The position numbers and the translations under genes were made by a program. A stretch of DNA of 64,000 nucleotides from Plasmodium brasilianum (Eukaryota > Apicomplexa > Aconoidasida > Haemosporida > Plasmodiidae): positions 1,720,001 to 1,784,000 of the forward strand of contig NC_090121.1 of the NCBI RefSeq assembly GCF_023973825.1, in the 5' to 3' direction. Shown piece by piece: positions 46,508 to 59,790 of the stretch. How positions within the stretch are numbered: position 1 is the stretch's first letter; each line of letters begins with the position of its first letter. The notes under the pieces are model-generated. The model ran no database searches and was not told where the DNA came from. It was given only the letters and a program-made list of their open reading frames with translations.

Positions 46508-47583
46508 ATTTACTCAGTCGTCAGATGATATATTATTCAACAAACGATCCAATCAACGGTAGACCCATCGATTCAATTGCTCATTGATCAAACGATTTTC
46601 CATACGTATTTTTTATTCATTAGAAGGATAAAACAAAACAAAAATAAACAGTAAGTATGGGCCAAATAAAAAAAATAAAAATAAAAGACAAATATAAATA
46701 AAATAATAAAATGTATTAAATATTGCAACTACTGAAATGATACTACAGGCAATTTAACTAAACATAAGCATATATAAATATAGCTAATTATAATTCCCCA
46801 TGTGAAAATAAAAAATAAATTTATATTTTCTCTAGCGTTCTTTTATTAAGCGGAAAGCGAAATTAATCGTTTCATTTAACTATATTTTTTATTTTCTTTC
46901 TTTTTTTTTCCTTCTGTAATTAAATAAGAACATAAAAAAAAGACATTTTCATGATGCGAAAAAAAAATACGAAAAAATGTTCTGTGGTCAAAACAGCATT
47001 TTTGTAGCTATGAAAAAAATATTATATATTTTACCCTTTTTATATTTAATAATGAAAGTATATATTTTTACGTGTCAAGTACTATTACACAAGGTGGCAT
47101 AAAAGCATTGCTTTTGAAGTATTACGTTTTACAATATTTATATTTATACATATTTATAATATATGCATATTTTATACGTACCACACCGCTAGAATTATAC
47201 ACTAGGAAAATAATTACATGTATAGCATATAAAGGATATATGTACCTATTTTATATATACATATAATTTAAAATACTAAATTATACTGAAATTTTTTTAA
47301 ATTTATTCTGTAAAATAAAAATTTCGTCAATTATTTTACATAAAGATTTTGGTTTTTATTTTTTCAATTTTTTTAATTTTAATTTTTTCCTTTTTTCATT
47401 TTTTCAATATTTAGTTTTTTTCCTTTTTTCATTTTTACAATTTTTTAATATTTCAATACTTCGATTTTAATTCTTTGCCTCCTTTTTCTTATGTGCAGTA
47501 CAATACCATTTAAATGCATCATATATTTGCAGAAAAGAGAAGCTTACAACTTAGGGTTTCCTTCGTTCATCAGTATATTATAC

Positions 47584-47621
<38 letters not shown>

Positions 47622-48362
47622 TTGGAAAAAGGAAGTAAAATTTAAAAGAGGTCTGCACTGCAATAAATATATATATATATATTTATATATACATTACATG
47701 TATTATGCATATTTATTGTACATAAGTATATATATATTGTACTTAGGTACAAAATGTATTTATATCTTATACATAATTAATTTTCGTCGTAGTGAAATGC
47801 ATAAATAGCAAAATTTAATTTAAAAAAAAAAAAAAAAATCTTGTAAAAATATGTAAACAAATAAAATTTACCGTTTTTTTTGTGAATCAGTAATTAAATA
47901 TTAAAAGAAAAAAAAAATCGTTTTAAATTGTGAATTTCTATAATATTTTTGACGTTAAAGTTTAAATGCCACATGAGAGTACGTTTATATGTACGTTTAT
48001 ATATGTACCTTATATATGTGCTTTTGTAGGTACTTTTATATGGGATTTGCTATTTGACTTGAACTAATTAATTTTTACGCATTTTGTTTAATTTTTTACA
48101 ATTTTTTTTATATTTTAATTTTTTTTTATCCCTACCATGCATTTAAATAACATCTATTTATGTTAAACGTATGAAGTGCATTTATATATGCATATATATA
48201 TATATATATATGTATAACGTATGTATAATGTATATAAGTATGATGCATATATGTATGTTGTAAGTATACATACCGTACATACATCGTACACATATACAAA
48301 TGTACACTAATTAAATGTAGTAATATTTAGAGCACAGTATACGGTTGTATGTAGTATAGAGG
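46508..48362. other. Divergent intergenic region
   Basis: About 1.9 kb between the 145-residue gene (-) and the 12-TM gene (+). It contains (TA)n after poly-A at 47583-47622, a further (TA)n near 48195, and scattered T-rich blocks (47340-47460). No gene supported. Confidence 0.6.
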
Positions 48363-48587
48363 AGGTTTTTTTTTTTTTTTTTTCCAGCCTTTTTTTCTGC
48401 AATTTTTTTTTTTTCTAGCCATTTTTTTTCTTTCCTTTTTTTATTTCCTTTTTTTCTTTCCTTTTTTTCTTTCCTTTTTTTTTTCCCCCTTTTTTTCTCC
48501 CCCTTTTTTTCTCCCCCTTTTTTTCTCCCCCTTTTTTTCTTCCTTTTCTTTTCTCCCCTTATTTTCCCTCCTTTTGCATTTTACCCT
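48363..48587 (+). promoter_or_regulatory. Long pyrimidine tract abutting the start codon of the 12-TM gene
   Basis: About 215 bases made almost only of T and C on the plus strand, including four to five copies of a 13- to 14-bp ccccctttttttct unit. It ends about ten bases before the ATG. It must be 5' leader or core promoter, or contain a 5' UTR splice acceptor. Any function is inference. Confidence 0.5.
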
Positions 48588-51392
48588 ATGATGAATTCAT
48601 ACGCAGACGATAATGTACAAGTTATGAACAATTCAGATGATGTACTTCAAAACGCAGAAATGAATGATTCGACTTCAGGTCACAATGTGAATGATGGTTA
48701 TAGAAATAATAATAATGTAGATGATGAATATAGGAATGGAGGGAGTTACTATGAAAAGGAAAATTACCAAGCAGGATACGATGTAGATAATAATCATAGA
48801 AATGATTCTAATGATCGAAATGACTTAGCACAAGGAGCTTGTGGTGACAATTATATGTATGACATGAACTTTAACAACAATTCAAATAAAGAATTATTGT
48901 TAAATGTAGATAAGAAAAAGAAAAAAAATAAATACGATAACATGTTCAATGTAAAAAATGAAAAGAAAGGTGAAGAAATAAAAGACATTCCTTACTGCTC
49001 CTTCAACAATTTTGAGGAAGGTGCACTTGGAATAGGAGGAGCAGCAGGTGTAGGTGCAGCAGCGATGATAATGAATAATGAAGAAGATCTAAATGAGAGT
49101 AATGATTACAATTCATTTAATAAAGAGAAGTTGAAAAAAATGGATAGGAAGAAAAAAAAGATACTTGAAAAGAATAAAAAGAAAAAAAAGGAGGATAGTA
49201 ATAATAATAATAATAGTACATTAGATGACAAAAAGTTTAGTGAAGTGTATAATTCTATATATGAAAATTTAAAGAAAAAAAAAGAAATTAAACAAAACAA
49301 TAATGAAGGTAATTATACAAATAAAAATGATTACTACGAAATCAATTACAATTCTTCAGATCAAGTTAATTCTGTATCAAGTGTAGATGATGATTCTCTT
49401 TTTAATGATGATGTTTTAAAAAAATATATTATTGGTCAGGTGTTAAATATAATAAGAACATCATTCCATTGGGCTATTACTTCTTTTTTTTTAATATTTT
49501 TATTTGAGCATTTTTCAATATTTTATGTATATAGGTTAGTATCATTTCTTACCTTATTTTTATTTACCCCTGTATCTATATATTTAGTAAAGAAAAGGAG
49601 TATAAAATTCTTTTTAATAGCAACCAACACAGTTCGGTTAGTTATATGGGGATTCTGTATACCGTTCTTATATACGCTTTATACAGATGAGATAAAAAAG
49701 TATTACATAAACCGGTTTTATGAACTGATTTTTGCCATATTACTAATTGTTGACAACATACAAGTGAATATATCAAATTTAATTGATATTGATAATAATG
49801 GTATAGATTTTTTATCCAAAAAATATGACCTCAAGATTAATGAGAAGGCAAAAAGGAAATTCCTCACATTACATCAGTTTTTCTTCGATGCATCTTTTAT
49901 AGTTGTAAACCCATTGATTATTTTTATTATGTACTTGTTCAGCAATTTTTTTAATGATATATATCTTAGAGACGTTTTTGTATATTTGTCTTCTTTCATT
50001 TTTGCTGTCATAACGATTATAACATTAGTTGTATATGCATCAGGTCTAGAACAAGCAGAGAGATCATTAAGGAGGAATAGCACTAATGACCATAACTACC
50101 AATCACAAAATACAGTAGATAGTATTGAAGACGGAAATGAAGAAAAGGATTATAACAATGAAAACGATTTTGAAAGATATTATGAAAAACAAAATAATAA
50201 AAATGAGAAATATGTAACGTATAATAACTATCCTAATATATATAATGACCAAACGAAAAAATACTTAACTGATAGATCACATGTTGAATATGATCATTAT
50301 AATAATAATAATGAGTTGTCACTTAATGATCAGTATAAAAAGCAGTTTTCAGAATTATATAATAATATTTTACGTATTAAAAATGAGAAGACGTTGCTAT
50401 TTTATATTTGTTCCTTGTCTTATTTAAATAGTGTAGAGGATATAATGATTCTAATGCTCATTCCGTTAACGTCTATCTATGTGTCAGAGTTTTTTTACAT
50501 AAACAACATATTCCTTCAGGTTGTTGTTGCAGTTATATTGATATCGTTGACAAAGTGCTTTGAAAACATATCTTACTATTCGAACAAAAAGAACATCATA
50601 GCGCTCAAGGACATTTTTATGTAAGATTCAGTGCGTTTTCAAGCGTATTAAATGTGCATGAAATGCAGCGTATACATTCAGTTTATAACAAATTAGCACA
50701 TTTCTGCGTTTGAGTAAAAATTTGCATATTTTTTTTTTTTTTTCTTTTTTTTTGCAGAGGAATCATCCTATCGGGAGCCTCCTTATTGTTTTTTTTCTTC
50801 CCCTTTTTGATGATAAATCGTTTGAACATTTACAGCTTTTTAATGTTCTACATAATTTGTTGTTTATTCTACTTTTTTTTCTCAACGAATCTTAAGACAA
50901 CGTAAGGGCAAAAATTGTGCTGTTAGGGACGCGATATTTTGTGCAACTTTACTAAGCTTTTTTTTTTTTTTTTTTCATGTCATATTTTTTTTTGTTTTTC
51001 AACGTTTGTCATTTTGTCATTTTGTCATTTTGTCATTTTTGTCATTTTTGTCATTTTTGTCATTTTTGTCATTTTGTCATTTTTGTCATTTTGTCATTTT
51101 TGTCATTTTGTCATTTTTGTCATTTTTTTTTTTTTTTTTTCCCCTTTACCACTTTTTTAGGCTGTCGCTAAACTTGCAGAAATACGTAAAGGAGTCGAAG
51201 TCAGACATTTACAATTTCGTCGGACTGTTCATGTCATTTGTTAATTTAATATTTGTCATTTTAACCTCCTTCTTTTTGTCAATATTGGATAATTTTGTTA
51301 TTAACTATGTAATTATATGTTTCTTTTTAATTTTGCTATTAGGCCTGTTTTATTTGTGGGCGCATTTTACCTTAAGAAAGGGCAATAATTAG
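48588..51392 (+). CDS. 12-TM membrane protein, MFS-like architecture, three exons
   Basis: Exons 48588-50620, 50758-50901 and 51161-51392 with agreeing phases give about 802 residues. The first 285 residues are Asn/Asp/Lys-rich and probably cytosolic. Six hydrophobic helices follow (about residues 293-490, starting SFHWAITSFFLIFLF), then a 110-residue charged loop, then six more (about 600-795). Helices 7-8 are in exon 1 (SYLNSVEDIMILMLIPLTSI and FLQVVVAVILISLT), 9-10 in exon 2 (SGASLLFFFFPFLMIN, SFLMFYIICCLFYFF) and 11-12 in exon 3. A 6+6 layout with a long central loop is typical of major facilitator transporters, but I see no diagnostic MFS motif, so the substrate is unknown. NTVRLVIWGF and VDNIQVNISNLIDIDNNG look conserved. 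From memory, P. falciparum has a conserved membrane protein at this position. Confidence 0.82.
51005..51125 (+). repeat. cattttgt array in intron 2 of the 12-TM gene
   Basis: About 15 copies of an 8- to 10-bp unit (cattttgt/catttttgt) filling most of intron 2, followed by a T run and the acceptor. Its frames read as Phe/Cys/His or Ser/Phe/Leu repeats. Confidence 0.85.
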
Positions 51393-52824
<1,432 letters not shown>

Positions 52825-55800
52825 TCACTTTTTTGATCTTTTTGAGTTAATTAATTCAATTTCTTTATTTGAAAAATTAAACGAGTTATAAATGACTGAG
52901 ACATAGTCGTCAATTTTAACCCCGGCGGGGATTTGTGAAATGAAATTTAAAAGAATATTTTTCTGATACGTGACATGTTCATAATTTCCGCTGATCGATT
53001 CATAATTTTTTATTTGACTTTTTAAAGAATTAATTTGTTCTTGTAAGTTTTTTTTATCTCTCTTTTCTTCATTTATTATAAATTCGTAGGTTTCTAATTT
53101 TTTTTTTAATTTTTTATACTCATTTGGATAAATTGGTATCTTTGTGTCATCGCTTTCTCTATTTTTTTCCAGCAAAGTTGAGTCTGCTGAGGGTAAGCGC
53201 TTTGGAGAATTAAAACTATCAACCGTATGATTTTGCACACCGAGATTTTGCACACTACGATTTTCCTCATCATTGTCCTTACCCGTCCACTCATCTGCCT
53301 GATCCATTTCATTCTTTCCTTTTTCACAACTGTCCAAATTTTCATTTTCATTAAATTGGCTAAAATTTTCCGATGTTTTTCTTTTTCCTTCATTCGAAAA
53401 AGTCAACTTTTCAATTTTGTATAACAAAGCTTCAATCTTATCTTGCAATAACTTTTCTTTATTTTCATATATTTCTTTAATTTGACTAATCTTCTTTTGC
53501 GTTTCCATATCGAACTGTTCTTTAAACTTTTTTTCTAATTCCATTTTTTCCTTTTTTATTTGTTTTTTTAAATCTACTATAGCTACATTTTGCTGTTCTC
53601 TCAAATTTTTTTCTTTACATATTTCTAACTCAAGGAGTTTACATTTCTCAATGAGATTCGTAATTTCCTTTTTATAAGTCTCCTTGTCTTGTTCATATTT
53701 TAATATGGTATTGTTTAAATCTTGAATAAGGGAATCCTTTTCCTCCAAACTTTTATAATTTTCATTCGTTTCATTAATTAAAGTACTCACTTTGATTTTA
53801 TACTCGTTATATTCTTTTTCAATTTCTAATTTCTCTTCTTGTATTTTATTAAAATTTAATGCTTCCATTTTTTTACATTCATTTAATTCGTTTTGAAAAA
53901 TGTCCTGAACACATGCAGGAATTTTAATATTTCCATGCCTCTCTTCAAAAATGTTTTGTGGAATGATAAAATATTCCTTATTTTGTTTGAAGCATATAAG
54001 GCGACTATTGTCCGTAGCAAAGCAGAACAAAACGTCGTTATCCGTTAAATTACAATCCAGCACATCCTGCTTCTGCTTATGCTTGTTCATTTTATCATCG
54101 TTCTCCTGTTCTAATGCGTAAATTATCGCTTCTTTTTCTTCTAACTGTATTTTCAAAATTTTATTTTCTTCGTCCAGTTTGTTTATCTCATCAATATGCG
54201 AACTAATTTCCTTTTGTAATTTATAATTTGTGTCCTGTTCAAAGTCATATTTTTTACATAACTCATTATGAAGATTATTTTGCTGTTCTAAAGCCTTTTT
54301 ATATGTAATCATTTCTTCTGTATATTTAGAGCTCCATTTTTCTATTTCTTCTTCCTTTCTTTTAATTTCACTTGAATATTTTGCTATTTCTTCTTCATTA
54401 TATTTACATTTCATTTTTAATTCTTCAAATTCTTTTTTATTATTTAAGGTGTATGCCTTAAATTTCGATAGAAGACAAATTTTTTCCTTTTTCATATTTT
54501 CCATCGATTTTTTCAACTCATTTATTTCTTCAAGTAAATGTGTGCATTTATTATTTAAATGTACATTTTCATTGTTGTTATTAATTGGAATAGATCCATC
54601 GGTTTCGTCCTTGTTATTATAACAGTTGTCTACTTGCTCGTTATCATCTATGCAACTTCTCTTGTTTATAAGGCGATCTTTGTCATTAGCATCCAAGTTA
54701 GAACATTTGTTATTTATTTCCGAATTATCCTTTCGGTTGGGAGTATTGACACGGCTGTCCTTATCATCCCCACTAACGATGTGCGTGTTTAAGTGATCCT
54801 TCTTAACTTCATCAGAGTTATTTAGATCAGGGTTACATAGATCAGGGTTACATAGATCAGGGTTACATAGATCAGTGTTATTTCTATCAGTACTATTTTC
54901 TCTGTCGCTAATTTCATCGTTATTATTTTCATCCTCATTCGTATCTTCCTCTTTCCTTTTATACTCCTCTTCATCACCTACATTAATAAAATTGTTTTCC
55001 TCATTCTCATACACTTTTTCAATATTAATACCATAACTCATGTTACCGTCGCATAAGTTATAGTTGCTTATATTACTACTACTTCTGTTACCACTACTTC
55101 TGTTACCACTACTTCTGTTACCACTACTTCTGTTACCACTACTTCTGTTACCACTACTTCTGTTACCACTACTTCTGTTACCACTACTTCTGTTACTACT
55201 ACTTCTGTTATCGTCCCTTATGTTATCACAATTACGATCCCCACTTTCATCGCAGTTGTCATTATTATTACTATTATTACTATTACTATTACTATTATTA
55301 ATAGTAGTATTATTAGTAGTAGTATTATTATTACTATTATTATTACTGCTATTACTATTATTATTAGTAGTAGTATTATTACTATTACTATTATTATTAG
55401 TAATAGTAGTATTATTAATAGTAGTATTATTAGTAGTAGTAGTATTATTAGTAGTAGTATCATTACTGCTATTGCTATAGTCATACTCATCCAAATTGCC
55501 ATGCTCACAATTGTTAGTGTTGTTTCTGTCATTACAATTATTACTATGTGTATAATTATTGCTGTCCTTGTAACTGTTCATGTTCATGATGCTGTTATTC
55601 GCACAGTCGTCACTATCGTTCATGTAATGCTTATCAGTATGATTATCACTAATATCATTATTATTATCATCATTATTATCATTATTATTATTATCATTGT
55701 CATTATCATAATTATTATCATCATTATTATTATTATTATCATTATCATAATTATTATCATCATTATTATCATCATTATTATTATCATAATTATTATCATC

Positions 55801-56697
55801 ATTATTATCATCATTATTATCATCTTTATTATCATCATTATTATTATTATTATTATCATCATTATTATTATCATAATTATTATCATCATTATTATTATTA
55901 TTATTATTATCATTATCATCATTATTATCATCATTATTATCATCATTATTATCATTATTATTATTATCATTATCATTATCATAATTATTATCATAATTAT
56001 TATCATCATTATTATCATCATTATTATCATCATTATTATCATTATTATTATTATCACTATCATTATCATAATTATTATCATCATTATTGATTCCTTTCCA
56101 ATTTTCCTTGTTACTGCTCCTTACTGGGTAACTTTTGGGGTCTTTGACCCCTCTTGTTGGGAACATATTGCAGTATTCTGAACTATCTGTAAAATTAACA
56201 GAAGTGCTCCGAGATTTACAATAATTATCATCATTTAAAAATGCATCGTATACCATATCAGTGGACGTTGCTTCCTTTTCATAGTTAAATGAGATTATAT
56301 TATTATTCATTTCATCGAGATCTTCTTTTGCTTTATTGTAATTATGTAAAACCTTCTCCGAATTGGTAATTTTATTACTGTTATTATATGGCATCAAATA
56401 TTTTTTTCCATTTTTTTCCTTTAAATTTTCTTGATCCATTTTAAAATTAGTTGTGCAAAAAGTGTCATTTAAAGTTCTGAACAAGTCATCATCTTTTAAA
56501 TTTTTTTTTTCTCTTGAATTAAGACAATAAGCATTATTTTGAAAAGAATTTATTTCTACAAAGTGTTCCTTTCCGTTGTTGTAATTTATACTACTTTGAT
56601 AGCTATCGATTTGTTCAAAATTATCATCATCACTTTCTATGAACACGCCGCCCTTTTCTTTAAAGCGGCTTCCGAACGCGTCATTTTCATTCAGCAT
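52825..56697 (-). CDS. GRIP-domain golgin-like coiled-coil protein
   Basis: 1,290 residues, single exon. Golgins with a GRIP domain attach to the trans-Golgi through Arl1 and tether vesicles. The C-terminal 50 residues fit GRIP: an aromatic YQKNILLNFISQ (about residue 1243, with the Tyr that contacts Arl1 in other golgins), then DDYVSVIYNSFNFSNKEIEL, like the family's LLPVLxTLLxFSPEE. Upstream, residues about 719-1235 are Lys/Glu/Leu heptad coiled coil (ELKKSMENMKKEKICLLSKF and onward), broken near 884-927 by a short globular-looking piece (RLICFKQNKEYFIIPQNIFE). The N-terminal 700 residues are low complexity: an Asn/Asp tract of about 145 residues, Thr/Asn tracts, and an SSGNR array. P. falciparum has a described Golgi marker called PfGRIP; whether this is its orthologue I infer but cannot confirm. 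Confidence 0.8.
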   Translation of the reverse strand: MLNENDAFGSRFKEKGGVFIESDDDNFEQIDSYQSSINYNNGKEHFVEINSFQNNAYCLNSREKKNLKDDDLFRTLNDTFCTTNFKMDQENLKEKNGKKYLMPYNNSNKITNSEKVLHNYNKAKEDLDEMNNNIISFNYEKEATSTDMVYDAFLNDDNYCKSRSTSVNFTDSSEYCNMFPTRGVKDPKSYPVRSSNKENWKGINNDDNNYDNDSDNNNNDNNDDNNDDNNDDNNYDNNYDNDNDNNNNDNNDDNNDDNNDDNDNNNNNNNDDNNYDNNNDDNNNNNNDDNKDDNNDDNNDDNNYDNNNDDNNDDNNYDNDNNNNNDDNNYDNDNDNNNNDNNDDNNNDISDNHTDKHYMNDSDDCANNSIMNMNSYKDSNNYTHSNNCNDRNNTNNCEHGNLDEYDYSNSSNDTTTNNTTTTNNTTINNTTITNNNSNSNNTTTNNNSNSSNNNSNNNTTTNNTTINNSNSNSNNSNNNDNCDESGDRNCDNIRDDNRSSSNRSSGNRSSGNRSSGNRSSGNRSSGNRSSGNRSSGNRSSSNISNYNLCDGNMSYGINIEKVYENEENNFINVGDEEEYKRKEEDTNEDENNNDEISDRENSTDRNNTDLCNPDLCNPDLCNPDLNNSDEVKKDHLNTHIVSGDDKDSRVNTPNRKDNSEINNKCSNLDANDKDRLINKRSCIDDNEQVDNCYNNKDETDGSIPINNNNENVHLNNKCTHLLEEINELKKSMENMKKEKICLLSKFKAYTLNNKKEFEELKMKCKYNEEEIAKYSSEIKRKEEEIEKWSSKYTEEMITYKKALEQQNNLHNELCKKYDFEQDTNYKLQKEISSHIDEINKLDEENKILKIQLEEKEAIIYALEQENDDKMNKHKQKQDVLDCNLTDNDVLFCFATDNSRLICFKQNKEYFIIPQNIFEERHGNIKIPACVQDIFQNELNECKKMEALNFNKIQEEKLEIEKEYNEYKIKVSTLINETNENYKSLEEKDSLIQDLNNTILKYEQDKETYKKEITNLIEKCKLLELEICKEKNLREQQNVAIVDLKKQIKKEKMELEKKFKEQFDMETQKKISQIKEIYENKEKLLQDKIEALLYKIEKLTFSNEGKRKTSENFSQFNENENLDSCEKGKNEMDQADEWTGKDNDEENRSVQNLGVQNHTVDSFNSPKRLPSADSTLLEKNRESDDTKIPIYPNEYKKLKKKLETYEFIINEEKRDKKNLQEQINSLKSQIKNYESISGNYEHVTYQKNILLNFISQIPAGVKIDDYVSVIYNSFNFSNKEIELINSKRSKK
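55070..55210 (-). repeat. 15-bp coding repeat (SSGNR) in the GRIP protein
   Basis: About nine copies of a 15-bp unit encoding Asn-Arg-Ser-Ser-Gly on the minus strand, near-identical at DNA level. Confidence 0.85.
55655..56088 (-). repeat. Asn/Asp coding tract of about 145 residues in the GRIP protein
   Basis: Repeated aat/gat codons (ttatcatcattattatc on plus) giving mixed NDDNND and NYDNDN motifs. All other frames are open too (poly-Ile and Met/Ile/Val), which are artefacts. Confidence 0.85.
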
Positions 56698-56734
56698 TTT
56701 TATTCCTCATTCAGGGTGCTGTTTTATTTATTTA

Positions 56735-56950
56735 TTTAATCTATTTATTTTACTTATTTATTCTACTTATTTATTCTACTTATTTATTCTACTTATTTAT
56801 TCTACTTATTTATTCTACTTATTTATTCTACCTCTTTATTCTACTTATTAATTTTACCTATTTATTCTATTTATTTATTTTACTTATTAATTTTACTTAT
56901 TTATTCTATTTATTTATTTTACTTATTTGTTCTATTTATTTGTTCTATTT
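56735..56950 (+). repeat. 13-bp minisatellite (acttatttattct) at the 5' side of the GRIP gene
   Basis: About 15 copies, degenerating to the right, starting roughly 40 bases from the GRIP gene's start codon, so within its leader or promoter. Confidence 0.85.
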
Positions 56951-57168
56951 ATTTTTTTTAATTTTTTTATTTTATTTTATTTATGCCATTACAATATTAA
57001 ACTGCAAATGCGAAAGATAGACTTTTTATTTGCCTTTAACGCCTTTTTGCGTTTGCATTTGATAGTCTCGTTTAACTCGCTAAAGGATGGAAAAGGTTAA
57101 GTACGGCAAATAAACTCTAGCTATGTATGTTTGTTTGTATATGCACGATTAAAAACGCAGGCATATGC

Positions 57169-57212
<44 letters not shown>

Positions 57213-58039
57213 TCGTGGCAAAGGAAAACTCTCCAAATTGCGCTTGAACTATTTTTTTTTTTTTTCTTTTTTTATTTTTCTTGTTTGTATAAGGCTGATA
57301 ATTCTGATAATGCTGATAAAGCCGAATGCACGTATGGCTCAAATACTTAAGTGAGCTAAAAAAGGGGAAACAAAAATGTACGTACAATTATGTATATGCA
57401 TCATATATACATAATAATATACATACACTACCACATTCGTAAGGCGAGTTTCTTATTTTTTAACAAATGCTGTGGATGAGCCTGAAAAATTCAATGGATA
57501 TTAATATAAATAGGAAAGCTTAAAGGAAATAATAATTTTTTTTTTTTTTAGTAATATATAAAAAGGAAAATTAGCGACGATGCAAATACATTGAGTAGCC
57601 TATTACAATACATTTTTTACCATTCACTCAATTATATAATACTACATTACATAATTTAACATTTCCTATTTTTTTTTTTTTTTTTTTTACTAAATTATGT
57701 TCAATTTTGTTTTTAAAGAAAAAAAAAAAAAAAAAAAATTTGTACTACTTCAACAATGAGGGTAAGAAATCATAACAAATGTAAAACGTACACATAATAA
57801 TATTACGTTCTAATAAAACTATATATTTTTTTTTTTTTAATGTTACACTGTGGTACATTTTTGTCCTTTTTTAGGCTATTTTTTTTTTTTTTTTTTGTTG
57901 TTTCTTTAATCCGCTTAAAAATACTATATATTAAATGGAAATATACACATTACTGAATTTTGTTAAAAAGGAAAAAAAATTAGCACAATAAAATTGGCTC
58001 CGTAAAATTACAGAAAATTTGCAGTAAAACTGTAGTAAA

Positions 58040-58200
58040 AATACCATAATATTGTATAAAATTGACATAAAAATGTATAAAATTGACGTAAAAATGTATA
58101 AAATTGATGTAAAAATGTGTAAAAATGCCGTAAAATTGTATAGAATTGACAAAATTGTATAGAATTGACAAAATTGTATAGAATTGACAAAATTGTTGTA
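58040..58200 (+). repeat. Degenerate roughly 21-bp tandem array
   Basis: Seven or so copies of aaaattgacataaaaatgta, shortening to a 17-bp aaaattgtatagaattg form on the right. The Phe/Tyr-rich minus-strand frames over it are repeat translation. Confidence 0.8.
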
Positions 58201-59067
58201 ATACTGCAGTAAAACATGAATAGCTAATTAAATGATGGAGTTTGGCAAACACAACAGTGTAAATTTAACATCGCATACGTACATAATAACTGACAAACAT
58301 TACATTTGATGGGAAAAATGTAAAACATAACAGCTCTCATACGTTTTGAAGGTATAACAAATGAGATGCACAAGTATATAAGAATTATTTTTTAACAGTC
58401 GTGGTACTGCACTGCATATGAATATATGTATATTATATGTATATTTATATTTGTACGTTTATACATATTTATATTTATATTTGTATGTATATTTTTTTTT
58501 TTTTTTTTTTACGTTACTCATACATTTGCACTTGATTTCACTAACAGCGTACTTGTATATATCCCTTTAAAACGTACGAGTTAAGCAATTTTTTTTTTAA
58601 TGGGAAAAATATCTATGTAAAATCAAAACTATGTTCACTGTGCACATATGCACCAATAAGCGAATTAGAAATGTAGCATCACATTATGCGAATATATTTT
58701 GCACACAAATATGTTAATATGCGTACATATACGTACATACACATTTTTGTATGTACATTATAAATATATATATATAAGTTTATATGTACATATGTACATG
58801 TATGTACGTGTAGAAATGTATACGATACGGACACCTAAACGGCTGAAAAAACTTGAATACAGTTGAGTGGAATTATTTTATATATACGTGGTCCCAAAAA
58901 TTATGCGATATATATATGTGCACAGGAGTGTGCAGCCAATATTTGGAAACTATTTGGCAAAGGAACGAATAAATAACCAGGGTTGTTAACAAAATGAAAC
59001 ATAAGTTATTCTCGTAATAGGAAAAAAAAAAAAGAAGAAATTTTTATTTTATTGAGAATTATAATTT

Positions 59068-59481
59068 ATGAATTTTTTAAATACTCCGTTTTGTTTTGTG
59101 ATATTTTTCTGGGTTTTTTCATGTTATGTTATATCATGTTTCTTTTTTTCTCATGTCTTAACCTGTCTTTTTTTTATTTATTTTTTTTACTTTTTTTGTC
59201 GTACTTCTTACCTTTTGAACCGTTTGGCAATTTTTCAAATTGGTTTGTTCACTGTACTTCAACCATTATTATTGCTTTATCCGCTTATGTTGATGCATAC
59301 ACATTTTCCTCACCGCATTAAGAGATACATAGAATTAAAATTTTATGATATTAAGTTAAAGGCTCATAAGAAGGGAAGCAAAAAACGGATGGGTGAACAG
59401 GTAATAGTGTATCATGCTGCTCGTGATAAGGAACATAAAATAATTCGTATTTATCCATTTTCTTTTCATGGTGCAATTTAG
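59068..59481 (+). CDS. Doubtful small membrane-protein frame
   Basis: Open frame of about 137 codons; the start shown is not an obvious ATG context, and an ATG at 59069 is in a different frame. The first 80 residues are very hydrophobic (Phe/Leu/Ile-rich, as any T-rich DNA would give). The last 55 (HRIKRYIELKFYDIKLKAHK, MGEQVIVYHAARDKEHKIIR) look like real protein and the DNA there is less AT-rich. It may be a small gene, a fragment of one, or chance. No family recognised. Confidence 0.3.
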   Translation: MNFLNTPFCFVIFFWVFSCYVISCFFFSHVLTCLFFIYFFYFFCRTSYLLNRLAIFQIGLFTVLQPLLLLYPLMLMHTHFPHRIKRYIELKFYDIKLKAHKKGSKKRMGEQVIVYHAARDKEHKIIRIYPFSFHGAI

Positions 59482-59514
59482 AAGGAAAAAAAAAAAAAAA
59501 AAAAAATGCATTTG

Positions 59515-59790
59515 TATATATATATCTTGTATTAATATATATTTATATATATCTTGCATGTATATATATACTTATATCTTGTATTAATATATATTTATAT
59601 ATATCTTGCATGTATATATATACATATATCTTGTATTAATATATATTTATATACATCTTACATGTATATATATACATATATCTTGTATTAATATATATTT
59701 ATATATATCTTACATGTATATATATACATATATCTTGTATTAATATATATTTATATATATCTTGTATATATATATATATATTTATATGTA
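59515..59790 (+). repeat. Roughly 55-bp TA-rich tandem array
   Basis: About five copies containing atatatcttgtattaatata, then a ttatatatatcttgcatg half and a short tail. The unit is unusually long for this window. Confidence 0.8.

Noticed and set aside
47545..47562. TTAGGGTTT word, like the Plasmodium telomere repeat
   Set aside because: Single occurrence in a chromosome-internal spacer; chance match.
55501..56181. Plus-strand frame of nearly pure isoleucine, 226 codons
   Set aside because: Antisense shadow of the Asn/Asp coding tract of the GRIP protein.
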